The notes: generated by a model from the sequence alone, not told the origin. A stretch of DNA of 31,980 nt from Bacteroidota bacterium (GCA_016866415.1 VGML01000002.1:1-31980); one strand, 5' to 3'. Shown: positions 15,209 through 23,605, counted from the stretch's first letter. Made by a program: numbers and translations.

Positions 15209-17664
15209 CTTTTTTTGATTTTCTTCCACCATCTTAAATGCAAAGGTATATCATCTTCATCATCTGTGTAGTATCCAGAGTCGTATCCATTCCCATACCC
15301 ATATCCGTAACCATTCCCATACCCATATCCGTAACCATACCCATATCCATATCCATATCCATATCCGTAACCGTAACCATAGAACGATCGTCCTGTTTCA
15401 ACTCCATTCAAAATCACATTTAAATGTTGAAGTTTTTGCACTTTAAATAATTCTTCAACACGCTGAACGAAAACGCGCTTCGAATAATTGGCTTTGAATA
15501 CATATAATGGAATATCAGCGTTGGCGAGTATTTCAATTCCATCTGAAACAATTCCAACCGGAGGATTATCAATCATCACAATATCGTATTGTTCTTTCAA
15601 CTTTTCCAAAATCTGTTTAAATTCTTCACTTTGAATCAATTCGGATGGATTTGGAGGAATGGGACCAGCGGTAATGTAATGTAAATTCGCGATATGCGAC
15701 GTGCGAATAACACTATCAATAGAAGACATCCCAGAAATAGCACTACTCATCCCATCAATATTTTCAGCATTAAATCCAAAATGGACTTTTGGTTTACGAA
15801 GATCCAGATCAATCACGACCGTTTTTTTGCCACTAGCTGCAATCAAACCAGCCAAATTGAGGATAACGAATGTCTTTCCTTCTCCTGAAATCGAGGATGA
15901 TACGGCAATAACTTTTGCATCTTTATTGATAAAACTCATGTTGGATCTAATACTTCTAATTGATTCTGCAATGCGAGACTTTGAAGATTCAGTGACCACA
16001 ACTTGCGAGTATTTCATTTTTTTCTTGTACAAAGGAACCGCACCGATAAAATTAGTTTTTGGAGGTAAAAGCTTTTGTAAGTCCTGAGCATTAATTATAT
16101 CATTGTATGTTAAATACCTCCAAATCAATAGACCAAAACCGCATAGTATTCCAAAAATGATAGCGACTGCATAAATTAACTTTTTATTTGGACTCAATGG
16201 AGAATCTGGAAATATTGGTGGCGTTAATATTCTATTCGTTGAAGAATATCCTGCGTTCGACAATTCATATTGTACTTTTTTCTCTGTAAACAATTCAAAA
16301 TATCGATTATTCAATTCTTCCATATACTTCAATCGATCATATTCCATCGCTTTTTCAGGAAGATTATAATAGTTCGTTTCAATTTCGTTGACCTTTGAAG
16401 CCAAAAGCTGTTTATCACTCAAGAGACGATCTTCAATGACTTTCATACTTTTCTTAATCGAAGAAATCCGCATCTGAATTTTAGAATTTACGTTCTTGAT
16501 TTGATTGTTATCCATTGTCAAATCTTTCAGTAAATCCTCCTTTTGCTCAAGAAGTTTATTCAACTCTTCAATTTGACGTAGTAAAGAACCTTCAAAACTT
16601 CGTTTACCGATCATCTCAGGTATCATCTTGTACAATTCTACACGATTGGGATCGATTTTAATTTTATCAGCAACCATGTATAAGGTCGTCAATTCTTCAT
16701 CAATTTCCAAAATCTTTTCCGACAAATCAGACATTTTAGTTGAAAGCTCTTCCTCTAAACTTGTTGGATCAGGAATTTTCTCTCGTTTCTGATAATCCGA
16801 AAGGTTATTTTTTGAATTTTTTACGACCAGTGAAAGTGAATCAAGCTGTTGGTTGATGAAGTCAATCGTTTTATTAGAGTTGTTTTTCTTTGCTCCCTCT
16901 TGATATTCAAAATAGGATTCCAGTAATTTACTAACGACATCTCTACATAAAATTGGATTGTGATCATCATAGGTAATTTGAATTGTTTTGGCATTCATAT
17001 CCATTGCCATTACGACCAAATTTTTCTTTAATTGATTGAGTAAATCAGAACGACGATTAAAGAAAAAATACAACTTATTGGTATTTGCAGCTTCTTGAAG
17101 TTCACCTAAATTTGGTGTTTCAATTATTAATTCAAAATCAGCGTTTTTTATTGATTTGTTAGGCAACCCAGAAGCTACCTGCTGAACCCCACCTTTTTCA
17201 TAAATCAAATTTATTTTACCACTATTGAAAGTAATGTCAATTCTTTTACCACAAAGGGACGAGTCCATAAGAGATAAAGGTAAAATTTTAAAGCGAGTGG
17301 ATTTATATAAATCTTTTGTCAACAGTTTACCCTCTGAGTATATATTAGTTGAAATATTTAATTTTTTTATAGTTTGATCTAACAAGAAATCTGAACGCAA
17401 AAATTCAACTTCTTGATTGATGTTAGTTCCTTGAGCCGCAGCAGTCACTTCACCTAGAACTTGACTTACTTTATCCTCCTCAACTATCTGAAGAACAGCA
17501 TTGGATTGATAAACTGGTTTTGTATAACGCAGATAAATGAACGCTATTAAACTAAAAAGTACGATGAAAAAAAACGGTGACTTCCAATGTCGCTGAATGA
17601 CAATCCCGATAATCATGGGATTAAATTCTTTGATTATTACAAGCTTTTTCTGTTGATTGGACAC
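15175..17664 (-). CDS. wzc: Wzc-like polysaccharide co-polymerase / bacterial tyrosine autokinase
   Basis: 829 residues from a GTG start; an ATG at codon 17 is the alternative, but the preceding KEFNP segment is usual in the family. Membrane helix 1 is at 30-46, followed by a Wzz-type periplasmic domain with long coiled coils (about 270-460), helix 2 at about 492-512, and a cytoplasmic BY-kinase domain: Walker A SGEGKT (Lys597), Walker A' VVIDLDLRKPK (about 617), Walker B IVMIDNPP (about 700). The kinase phosphorylates its own Tyr-rich tail to control chain length and export through Wza. Here that tail is a Gly-Tyr repeat with 17 tyrosines, then an acidic TDDEDD patch and a Lys-rich end. It lies 3 nt after wza; its last codons overlap rmlC. 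Confidence 0.95.
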   Translation of the reverse strand: MSNQQKKLVIIKEFNPMIIGIVIQRHWKSPFFFIVLFSLIAFIYLRYTKPVYQSNAVLQIVEEDKVSQVLGEVTAAAQGTNINQEVEFLRSDFLLDQTIKKLNISTNIYSEGKLLTKDLYKSTRFKILPLSLMDSSLCGKRIDITFNSGKINLIYEKGGVQQVASGLPNKSIKNADFELIIETPNLGELQEAANTNKLYFFFNRRSDLLNQLKKNLVVMAMDMNAKTIQITYDDHNPILCRDVVSKLLESYFEYQEGAKKNNSNKTIDFINQQLDSLSLVVKNSKNNLSDYQKREKIPDPTSLEEELSTKMSDLSEKILEIDEELTTLYMVADKIKIDPNRVELYKMIPEMIGKRSFEGSLLRQIEELNKLLEQKEDLLKDLTMDNNQIKNVNSKIQMRISSIKKSMKVIEDRLLSDKQLLASKVNEIETNYYNLPEKAMEYDRLKYMEELNNRYFELFTEKKVQYELSNAGYSSTNRILTPPIFPDSPLSPNKKLIYAVAIIFGILCGFGLLIWRYLTYNDIINAQDLQKLLPPKTNFIGAVPLYKKKMKYSQVVVTESSKSRIAESIRSIRSNMSFINKDAKVIAVSSSISGEGKTFVILNLAGLIAASGKKTVVIDLDLRKPKVHFGFNAENIDGMSSAISGMSSIDSVIRTSHIANLHYITAGPIPPNPSELIQSEEFKQILEKLKEQYDIVMIDNPPVGIVSDGIEILANADIPLYVFKANYSKRVFVQRVEELFKVQKLQHLNVILNGVETGRSFYGYGYGYGYGYGYGYGYGYGYGNGYGYGYGNGYDSGYYTDDEDDIPLHLRWWKKIKKRWNSKKKKSKG
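15282..15381. repeat. Hexanucleotide microsatellite encoding the Gly-Tyr tail of Wzc
   Basis: About 100 nt built from imperfect 6-nt units (tatcca / tatccg / taaccg / tacccA on the plus strand), each encoding Tyr-Gly on the minus strand. Eleven Tyr in a row alternate with Gly, then Gly-Asn interruptions split off three more Tyr and one more. All unit lengths are multiples of three, so copy changes would keep the frame and only alter the number of tyrosines. Confidence 0.9.
15287..15334. repeat. Perfect 24-nt tandem duplication within the Gly-Tyr tract
   Basis: Bases 15287-15310 and 15311-15334 are identical 24-mers, each encoding one YGYGYGNG unit of Wzc. Identity including third positions suggests a recent duplication by slippage or unequal exchange. 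The neighbouring stretch from 15335 looks like a third copy that has lost the Asn codon. Confidence 0.9.
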
Positions 17665-17667
17665 TAT

Positions 17668-18447
17668 TTATTGGCGAGTTAGAGTAAATAATAGTAAAGC
17701 AGAAGTTAAAATACTGACCCATGGAGTAACCTCTGTCAAAACAGAACTTGCAATTCTAGGCTTAACATCCACATAAATATAATCGTTGCTCTGTACAATC
17801 ATTTCAGCTTGCTTCAAACCTTGAATAGTTGAAAGATCAATTTTATAAATCTCTCTTTTGTTTTTATTTTTACGAATCAATTTAATTGAATTTGCACGTG
17901 CATCCTCTGAAAGTCCTCCTGCTAAAGCAATTACCTCTAATAGCGTAGTATTTACATTGTTTAAGTTAACAACTTGCGCTTGTCCCCTACCTGGAAAAAT
18001 TATAATCCGTTGATTTGAAAGACGAATTTGAACAAAAGGATCGATATAATTTTTGGATAAAAGTTCTGTAAGCGTATCTTCTAACTGAATAGTTGTGAAA
18101 CCACGAACATTTATTATTCCAATAACAGGTAATTCAGCCGTTCCGTCTCTGCGAACCAAGTAATCTTGTATAAACTGTTGATTATTTCTGTTAAATGTTT
18201 GACCCTCTGTCCCATTAACCCCAGACATTCCCGAAACAATGCGTTCTCCGTTATTAGTAGAGAAGAAAAACGTAAATCGATCTCCAGGTCCGATAACATA
18301 ATCCTCAGTTGGTTTCATTGGAATAGAATCATATTGAAAATTCTCTCCTTTTGGAATTTTAAACATGATATTACTGTTTATGTTGGCGCAGGAATTCAAC
18401 GTCAACACAACGAAAACAATCGATACTATTTTCAGAACAACTCTCAT
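17668..18447 (-). CDS. wza: Wza-type outer-membrane polysaccharide export lipoprotein
   Basis: 259 residues, the short Bacteroidota version of Wza. Residues 1-20 are a lipoprotein signal ending LTLNSC (Cys20). The polysaccharide-export domain spans about 45-145 (EDYVIGPGDRFTFFF, YLVRRDGTAELPVIGII, TELLSKNYIDPFVQIRL), an SLBB domain about 150-225 (TTLLEVIALAGGLSEDARAN, RKNKNKREIYKIDLS), and a C-terminal hydrophobic segment WVSILTSALLLFTLTRQ probably forms the outer-membrane helix of the octameric channel. It passes exopolysaccharide through the outer membrane in partnership with Wzc, encoded 3 nt downstream. Its ATG overlaps the stop of the glycosyltransferase gene in front by 4 nt. Confidence 0.94.
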   Translation of the reverse strand: MRVVLKIVSIVFVVLTLNSCANINSNIMFKIPKGENFQYDSIPMKPTEDYVIGPGDRFTFFFSTNNGERIVSGMSGVNGTEGQTFNRNNQQFIQDYLVRRDGTAELPVIGIINVRGFTTIQLEDTLTELLSKNYIDPFVQIRLSNQRIIIFPGRGQAQVVNLNNVNTTLLEVIALAGGLSEDARANSIKLIRKNKNKREIYKIDLSTIQGLKQAEMIVQSNDYIYVDVKPRIASSVLTEVTPWVSILTSALLLFTLTRQ

Positions 18448-19634
18448 TCGAATGAACTGTTTTTCAATAATTTCAAATAGTAATTCTCCATGTCCTTCAC
18501 TAATCTTTGGTAATGAAAATTATCCTTTACGAAAGACCATCCATTTTGTGACATTTTTTCGCGTTTTTTTTCATCTTCGATTAAATCAAGTAATTTTTTA
18601 CCAAATTTTTCAGGATTATTTTTTGGTACCACAAATCCTGTTTCATTTTCTTTGATAATGTCTTTTACCCCTCCAACATCAGTTGAAATGACCGGAATAT
18701 TGCAGGCTTGGGCCTCAATCAAACTTACTGGCGTACCTTCATTATTTGATGTCAAACAAATGATATCCATTCCAGCGTTGAACGTTTTTATGTCTTGAAT
18801 CCATGAAGTTAAGCGAATATCAATTGGTTGATTTGTTTTAATTTTTTCAATTTGAAGCTCAATTTCTTTTCTTGTTTCACCGTCACCAACAATAAAAAAA
18901 ACTGGTTTTTTAGTTGTTTGTCGATTAACGATTTCAATGGAATCTAGAAATAATTTGTGATTTTTAATAGGTGCCAAGCGACCAATTATCGCAACTGCAA
19001 TTTGGTTGTCATTTAACGAATAGAATTCCCTTGTTTCTTTGCGCTTCCTGTCTAAATCAACTTGAAAGGTATCCAAATCAAAACCAAGAGGAATAACTTC
19101 AAATTTATTTTTTTCAGCAATTCCATATTTTTCACTCAACTCCAATTTTTGTTGTTCAGATATTGCTATTATTCCTGTGGATCTTGAGGCCAATCGCTTT
19201 TCAATTCTTCTGAAAATTTCTGTTTTAAACTTACCAAAATAGGAATGAAAAACATGTCCATGAAAGGTGTGGACAACCACTGGAACTTTACAGTCAAACG
19301 CTGCTTTACGCCCGAGCGCTCCTGCTTTTGCTGCATGAGTGTGAACAATATCTGGTTTGAACTCTTCTATGATTGTTTTTATTTTTTTTAGAGCTTTCCG
19401 ATCGCTAAAGAAATTTGGATTACGCTTGAATTCTGGAATTAATATGGGTTTCACGCCATATTCCTTTAATATATGAAACGAGTCGGCTTCACCATCTTCC
19501 GGCAACCCACCAACTAAAACTGTTTCGAAATCATCAGACATAAAACGCGTCAGAAACGTGGCATTGTAAGTTGGGCCACCTATATTGAATCGATTAATAA
19601 TCCGTAAAATTTTAATTTTTCTTTTGGCCGACAT
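18444..19634 (-). CDS. GT4-family glycosyltransferase
   Basis: 396 residues with the GT-B fold. The N-terminal half begins KILRIINRFNIGGPTYNATF, with HTHAAKAGALGRKAAFDCKV and HTFHGHVFHSYFG; the C-terminal donor domain contains VAIIGRLAPIKNHKLFL, FFIVGDGETRKEIE and SNNEGTPVSLIEAQACNIPV, whose two Glu form the EX7E motif of retaining GT4 enzymes. It would add a sugar to a lipid-linked polysaccharide intermediate on the cytoplasmic face; donor and acceptor are unknown. It is the first gene of the seven-gene export operon and has a -7 element candidate 26 nt upstream. It is the only glycosyltransferase here, so other genes for the repeat unit must be elsewhere. Confidence 0.93.
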   Translation of the reverse strand: MSAKRKIKILRIINRFNIGGPTYNATFLTRFMSDDFETVLVGGLPEDGEADSFHILKEYGVKPILIPEFKRNPNFFSDRKALKKIKTIIEEFKPDIVHTHAAKAGALGRKAAFDCKVPVVVHTFHGHVFHSYFGKFKTEIFRRIEKRLASRSTGIIAISEQQKLELSEKYGIAEKNKFEVIPLGFDLDTFQVDLDRKRKETREFYSLNDNQIAVAIIGRLAPIKNHKLFLDSIEIVNRQTTKKPVFFIVGDGETRKEIELQIEKIKTNQPIDIRLTSWIQDIKTFNAGMDIICLTSNNEGTPVSLIEAQACNIPVISTDVGGVKDIIKENETGFVVPKNNPEKFGKKLLDLIEDEKKREKMSQNGWSFVKDNFHYQRLVKDMENYYLKLLKNSSFE

Positions 19635-19660
19635 TTTGCAATTATTTCATAGCTTTTGTT

Positions 19661-19668
19661 CAAAAATA
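19661..19668 (-). promoter_or_regulatory. Candidate -7 element of the polysaccharide operon
   Basis: TATTTTTG on the minus strand fits TAnnTTTG and lies 26 nt before the glycosyltransferase ATG in the 94-nt divergent gap with dacB. No TTG is found at the -33 distance. It is the only such element in front of the operon. Confidence 0.38.
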
Positions 19669-19728
19669 ATTTTAAACGAAATGTTATAAATAGCTCGAAT
19701 TCCGATTTTTGTAAAAACTAACTACAAT

Positions 19729-21180
19729 ATGCAAAAGTACGCTTTTTCCCTATCATTCCTATTGATTTTTAGCGCATTTTCCCAAAATAACGTGGAAAAG
19801 GCAGTCGCAAATTTTGAAAAAGATGCTGTCAATAAAAATGCTGAAATCAGTTTTTTGGCAATTGATCTACAAAATGGAGTAAATATTGCAAAAATAAACG
19901 CTGAAAAAGCGTTAACGGCTGCTTCCACTACCAAATTATTTCCTACGGCCGTAGCAATAGAAGTACTTGGTAGCAATAAAAAAACAAAAACAAGAATATA
20001 TTATTCAGGTGAGGTTAATTCGAAAGGAGAACTCTCAGGAGATATTTGGATTCGTGGAGGTGGTGATGTTAGTTTGGGAAGTAAATATTTTTCAAAAGAA
20101 ACCCAAGAACTGCAGTTTTTAAATGACTGGGCAGATTCTTTACTAAAAAAAGGTATAAAAAAAATCAATGGTTCGTTAATTGCTGATGCATCAGAATTTG
20201 GGTATAATGGAACACCAAAAGGTTGGCACGAATCAGATATAGGAAATTATTATGGTGCGTTTGCTGGTGGATTGAACTTTTACGACAATACCATTAAACT
20301 TATTCTCAAAACTTATTCAACAGGATCAAAAGCAGAATTAATTGAAGTATTTCCTGCTGTCCCAGGACTATCAATTTCGAACAGTGTTTTAGCTGCAAAA
20401 GTTCAAGGAGATGAAGCGACTATTTTTGGAGGACCTTATTACTTAAACAGAAAAATAACTGGGAATTTACCTTCCAATCGTGATCGTTTTATTGTAAAAG
20501 GAAGCATGCCCGACCCTGAGAATCTATTTGTTCAAGAGTTATTAAAATCTTTTGAAGCAAAAGGGATAGTTGTTGCAAAAGGAACGAAAACTGTTCGGTT
20601 AAATCAACTTGCGAAACCAAATTATGAAAAAGATTTAATATTACTTTTTCAGCAAGAAAGCAAAACAGTTAAAGAAATTGCTTTTTGGACAAATTATAAA
20701 AGTGTTAATTTATTTGCAGAAGGATTATTGAATTTACTTGGCTTTAATTCAAATGGTGATGGGTCGACAAATTCAGGATTAAAAGTAATCGAAGATTTTT
20801 GGAAGGACAAAATAAACACCTCAAATTTGATTTTAAACGATGGATCTGGTTTATCTCGATTAAATGCAATAAGTGCTCAACATTTTTGTGACTTATTGAA
20901 ATACATGTCAACATCTAAAAATTATGAAGATTTTAAGTCTACTTTTCCCGTTGCTGGGAAAAGTGGCACAATAAGTTCACTATGCAAGGGTGGTTCAGGC
21001 GAAGGCCGAGTATTTGCCAAAAGTGGAACGCTGAACAATACAAAATCCTACGCAGGATACATTGATTCGAAAACAGGTAAAAAAATAGCTTTTGCTGTAA
21101 TTGTGAATAATTTCAACTGTTCTTCGAGCGAGATTAAAAGTAAAATGGAAACAATATTAAATGCTTTAGCCGAATATTAA
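19729..21180 (+). CDS. dacB: D-Ala-D-Ala carboxypeptidase/endopeptidase, PBP4 type
   Basis: 483 residues, matching class C PBP4. Residues 1-19 are a signal peptide (FLLIFSAFSQ), so the enzyme is periplasmic. Catalytic motifs are AASTTKLF (SxxK, Ser66 and Lys69), NDGSGLSRLN (the SxN region) and VFAKSGTLNNTKSYAGY (KTG equivalent, here KSG). GDIWIRGGGDVSLGSKYF and GGLNFYDNTIKL are typical of domains II/III inserted between the first two motifs. It removes terminal D-Ala or cuts D-Ala-mDAP crosslinks during wall remodelling. Its stop lies 4 nt from that of the converging ddl gene, with no terminator hairpin between them. Confidence 0.95.
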   Translation: MQKYAFSLSFLLIFSAFSQNNVEKAVANFEKDAVNKNAEISFLAIDLQNGVNIAKINAEKALTAASTTKLFPTAVAIEVLGSNKKTKTRIYYSGEVNSKGELSGDIWIRGGGDVSLGSKYFSKETQELQFLNDWADSLLKKGIKKINGSLIADASEFGYNGTPKGWHESDIGNYYGAFAGGLNFYDNTIKLILKTYSTGSKAELIEVFPAVPGLSISNSVLAAKVQGDEATIFGGPYYLNRKITGNLPSNRDRFIVKGSMPDPENLFVQELLKSFEAKGIVVAKGTKTVRLNQLAKPNYEKDLILLFQQESKTVKEIAFWTNYKSVNLFAEGLLNLLGFNSNGDGSTNSGLKVIEDFWKDKINTSNLILNDGSGLSRLNAISAQHFCDLLKYMSTSKNYEDFKSTFPVAGKSGTISSLCKGGSGEGRVFAKSGTLNNTKSYAGYIDSKTGKKIAFAVIVNNFNCSSSEIKSKMETILNALAEY

Positions 21181-21184
21181 TTTT

Positions 21185-22153
21185 TCAAATTCCAAGCTCT
21201 GCATTAATTATTTGCCTCCAAAAATCCGTGATTGAAGTTCCATGACAGGCGAGCATCTGGGGCACTATACTGGCTGATGAAAACCCAGGAGTCGTATTCA
21301 CTTCTATAACGAAAGGCTCATCATTCACGATCATAAAATCAATCCGTGCAATTGAGCGAAGCTGCAAAAGCGAATAAATATACTTTGCTCTTTCTTGAAC
21401 TTTAAATTTGACTTCTTCAGAGACTCGAGCAGGTGTTATTTCATTCGATTTACCATTATATTTTGCATCAAAGTCGAAAAACTCATTTTCAGAAACTATT
21501 TCAGTCAATGGTAAAGCTTGAATACCATCAATATTGCGATAAACACCACATGTCACTTCTACTCCATCGAGAAAAGATTCCACAATTGTAGTTCCTCCTT
21601 CTGCAAAAGATTTTTTCAGTGCAGGTTCAATTTCTGACTGTGTTTTTACCTTCGAAATGCCATAACTTGATCCCGAATCAGAAGGTTTTACAAAAACAGG
21701 TAATCCAAGTTCCTCTTTGATTTGATCTGAAGTAATCTCAAATTCACTTCTCAAAAAAATTGATTTAGCAACAGGAATTTCAAATGATTTTAAAAATTGA
21801 TTACAATACCACTTATCAAATGAAAGTGATGACGCCAAAACTCCAGAGTTCAAATAAGGAATATTTTTCATGTCAAGATAAGCCTGAATTTTTCCATTTT
21901 CACCAGGATTCCCATGAATATAAACGATTCCACAATCTATTATTACCCTAGCACCATTGCAAATAAATGACGCATCATTCAAATCAAAAAAAACAAAGGA
22001 ATCATCGATTTCAGCCTCCCATCCTTTCCGAGTTATTATAATTTTGAAAATCCGAAATTCTTTTGGAAAATTTTTAATAATCGTGTCCGCACTTTTTATT
22101 GAAATTTCATATTCGGACGAAAATCCTCCACAAAAAACGCCAAAGTTTTTCAT
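21185..22153 (-). CDS. ddl: D-alanine--D-alanine ligase
   Basis: 322 residues, an ATP-grasp ligase making the D-Ala-D-Ala dipeptide used in peptidoglycan precursors, in the cytoplasm. The start MKNFGVFCGGFSSEYEISIK holds the substrate-binding Glu; ATP-grasp elements are GLPVFVKPSDSGSSYGISKV, VESFLDGVEVTCGVY, and the metal-binding end ARIDFMIVNDEPFVIEVNTT followed by PGFSSASIVPQM. The internal LTEIVSENEFFDFDAKYNG is the usual omega-type loop. Length and motifs are normal. The gene converges on dacB and diverges from the acyltransferase gene across 123 nt; only a weak TAATTTCG element (22176-22183) is seen upstream. Confidence 0.96.
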   Translation of the reverse strand: MKNFGVFCGGFSSEYEISIKSADTIIKNFPKEFRIFKIIITRKGWEAEIDDSFVFFDLNDASFICNGARVIIDCGIVYIHGNPGENGKIQAYLDMKNIPYLNSGVLASSLSFDKWYCNQFLKSFEIPVAKSIFLRSEFEITSDQIKEELGLPVFVKPSDSGSSYGISKVKTQSEIEPALKKSFAEGGTTIVESFLDGVEVTCGVYRNIDGIQALPLTEIVSENEFFDFDAKYNGKSNEITPARVSEEVKFKVQERAKYIYSLLQLRSIARIDFMIVNDEPFVIEVNTTPGFSSASIVPQMLACHGTSITDFWRQIINAELGI

Positions 22154-22263
22154 TTGTAATTGATTTAATTCAAATCGAAATTACTAAATTGAGTTTTGTC
22201 TGTATTCAATTAACTTTTAAAGTTATTAGCATAAATTCTGTTAAAACTTTTTAATCAAATAAC

Positions 22264-22271
22264 TATCTTCG
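22264..22271 (+). promoter_or_regulatory. Weak -7 element before the acyltransferase gene
   Basis: TATCTTCG differs from TAnnTTTG at one base and ends 5 nt before the ATG at 22277, which would give an almost leaderless mRNA. No TTG lies at the -33 distance. Low support. Confidence 0.25.
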
Positions 22272-22276
22272 TACTC

Positions 22277-23593
22277 ATGCGACCGCTGTATTTATTTATT
22301 TGGGGATGTTTGAGTTATTCATTGAGACTTTTCTATAGAAAAATAGAAACTGTTAATTCTCCAAAGTCTTTTTTCGGAAGAACTATTTACATGAGTAATC
22401 ATGCAGCGTCCTTTATGGATCCACTTGTTGTTGGCTGCTTTAGGAAACCGATCGTTTTTTTTATGACACGTTCAGATGTATTTACTCCAATTTCGAAACC
22501 ATTACTTTGGTCCGTGCATATGCTTCCGATTTACCGACAATTGGATGGGGTTAACACAAAAGAAAAGAACGAAGAAGTTTTTCTTGAATGCTCAAAAGTT
22601 TTAAAAAGTAAAAGAAGTTTGCTTGTATTTGCAGAAGGATTTACGGATGATAAATTCGTTAGACATTTGAAACCAATAAAGAAAGGTGCTATTCGCATCG
22701 GATTCACTGCTTTGGAATACATCAATTGGTCTGAAAATATATATATCGCCGGTGTAGGATGTAATTACACCGAGCCCAACCGAATGAGGAGCGATTTATT
22801 AATCGCTACCTCTGATCAAATTTGCCTCAACGATTATCGAGAACAATACGAAGAAAATCCGAATAAAGTGATAAGTGAATTGACAGTGTTAGCTGAAAAA
22901 ATGATGCAAGATCAAATCACGCATGTCCAAAATCCTCATTTAACAGATTTGCACGAGTCGATAATGATTTTGACGAGAAAAGGAATGAATTCGGAAAGTT
23001 ATGACATGAAACTAAGTCTTCGAAGTCGATACGAATACTCTAAAAATTTGGCTACTTGGATAAACTCTGAACCAATTGAGAATCTCGAACCACTGAAAGA
23101 GGTTTCTAAGAAATATTTCGATTTATTATACGAAAGGAATTTGTCACATGAAGATTTATTCCGAATAGAAAACAACAAACTACAAATACCTCAAAACATT
23201 GTCAAAATCTTTTCTTTACTTCCAATTGGTATCTTAGGATTTATTCACTGCGCAATACCATATGCAATTGTAAAGCAATTCGTAGAAAAAAAATTAAAAC
23301 GAGCTGTTTTTTGGGGGTCTACAAAAATGCTTTTATCAATGATTCTTATTGGTTTATTGAATTTGCCTATCATTTTTCTATTTGATAATCTATTTAATCT
23401 GTCAAATTGGTGGGGACTTCTATATTATCTATTAATTGGATTATTCGGGCTAGGCTTTTACCTATGTATGTCTAAAATAAAAGACCTATTGCATGTTTGG
23501 AAAATAAAAAATCTAAACATTGAAGATCTAAAAGATAGTAAATCACATTTTGTTGAACTTATAGAAAAAACTGTTCCGAAAGAATTTTTGTGA
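22277..23593 (+). CDS. PlsC-like phospholipid/glycerol acyltransferase
   Basis: 438 residues. The N-terminal 210 residues form a PlsC acyltransferase domain: YMSNHAASFMDPLVVG has the catalytic His42 and Asp48 in an H-x5-D spacing, one longer than the textbook H-x4-D and like the NHPNxFMDP form I recall from other Bacteroidota; LLVFAEGFTDDKF is the glycerophosphate-binding block. The C-terminal part (about 310-400) has two or three membrane segments (LLPIGILGFIHCAIPYAIV, MLLSMILIGLLNLPIIFLF). It probably acylates lysophosphatidate or another lipid at the inner membrane; the acceptor is not settled. It is divergent from ddl and followed 33 nt later by lipA. Confidence 0.88.
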   Translation: MRPLYLFIWGCLSYSLRLFYRKIETVNSPKSFFGRTIYMSNHAASFMDPLVVGCFRKPIVFFMTRSDVFTPISKPLLWSVHMLPIYRQLDGVNTKEKNEEVFLECSKVLKSKRSLLVFAEGFTDDKFVRHLKPIKKGAIRIGFTALEYINWSENIYIAGVGCNYTEPNRMRSDLLIATSDQICLNDYREQYEENPNKVISELTVLAEKMMQDQITHVQNPHLTDLHESIMILTRKGMNSESYDMKLSLRSRYEYSKNLATWINSEPIENLEPLKEVSKKYFDLLYERNLSHEDLFRIENNKLQIPQNIVKIFSLLPIGILGFIHCAIPYAIVKQFVEKKLKRAVFWGSTKMLLSMILIGLLNLPIIFLFDNLFNLSNWWGLLYYLLIGLFGLGFYLCMSKIKDLLHVWKIKNLNIEDLKDSKSHFVELIEKTVPKEFL

Positions 23594-23605
23594 ACTTTGT
23601 TAAAT

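Noticed and set aside
15209..15232. Earlier ATG of rmlC
   Set aside because: Adds eight polar residues outside the family's conserved start and deepens the overlap with wzc; kept as an alternative.
15282..15381. Short regular repeats as a possible CRISPR array
   Set aside because: Units are 6 nt without unique spacers, lie in frame within a gene, and no cas gene is near.
15282..15381. Classic on/off phase variation by repeat slippage
   Set aside because: All units are multiples of 3 nt, so copy changes cannot shift the frame; only tail length can vary.
15238..15423. Plus-strand reading frame made of Ile-Pro/Ile-Ser repeats
   Set aside because: It is the antisense of the Gly-Tyr tract of Wzc; its repetitive composition follows from the microsatellite and it has no independent support.
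15701..16087. 128-codon plus-strand frame opposite the Wzc kinase domain
   Set aside because: Shadow frame of a well-recognised domain; no motif, no promoter, no neighbour on that strand.
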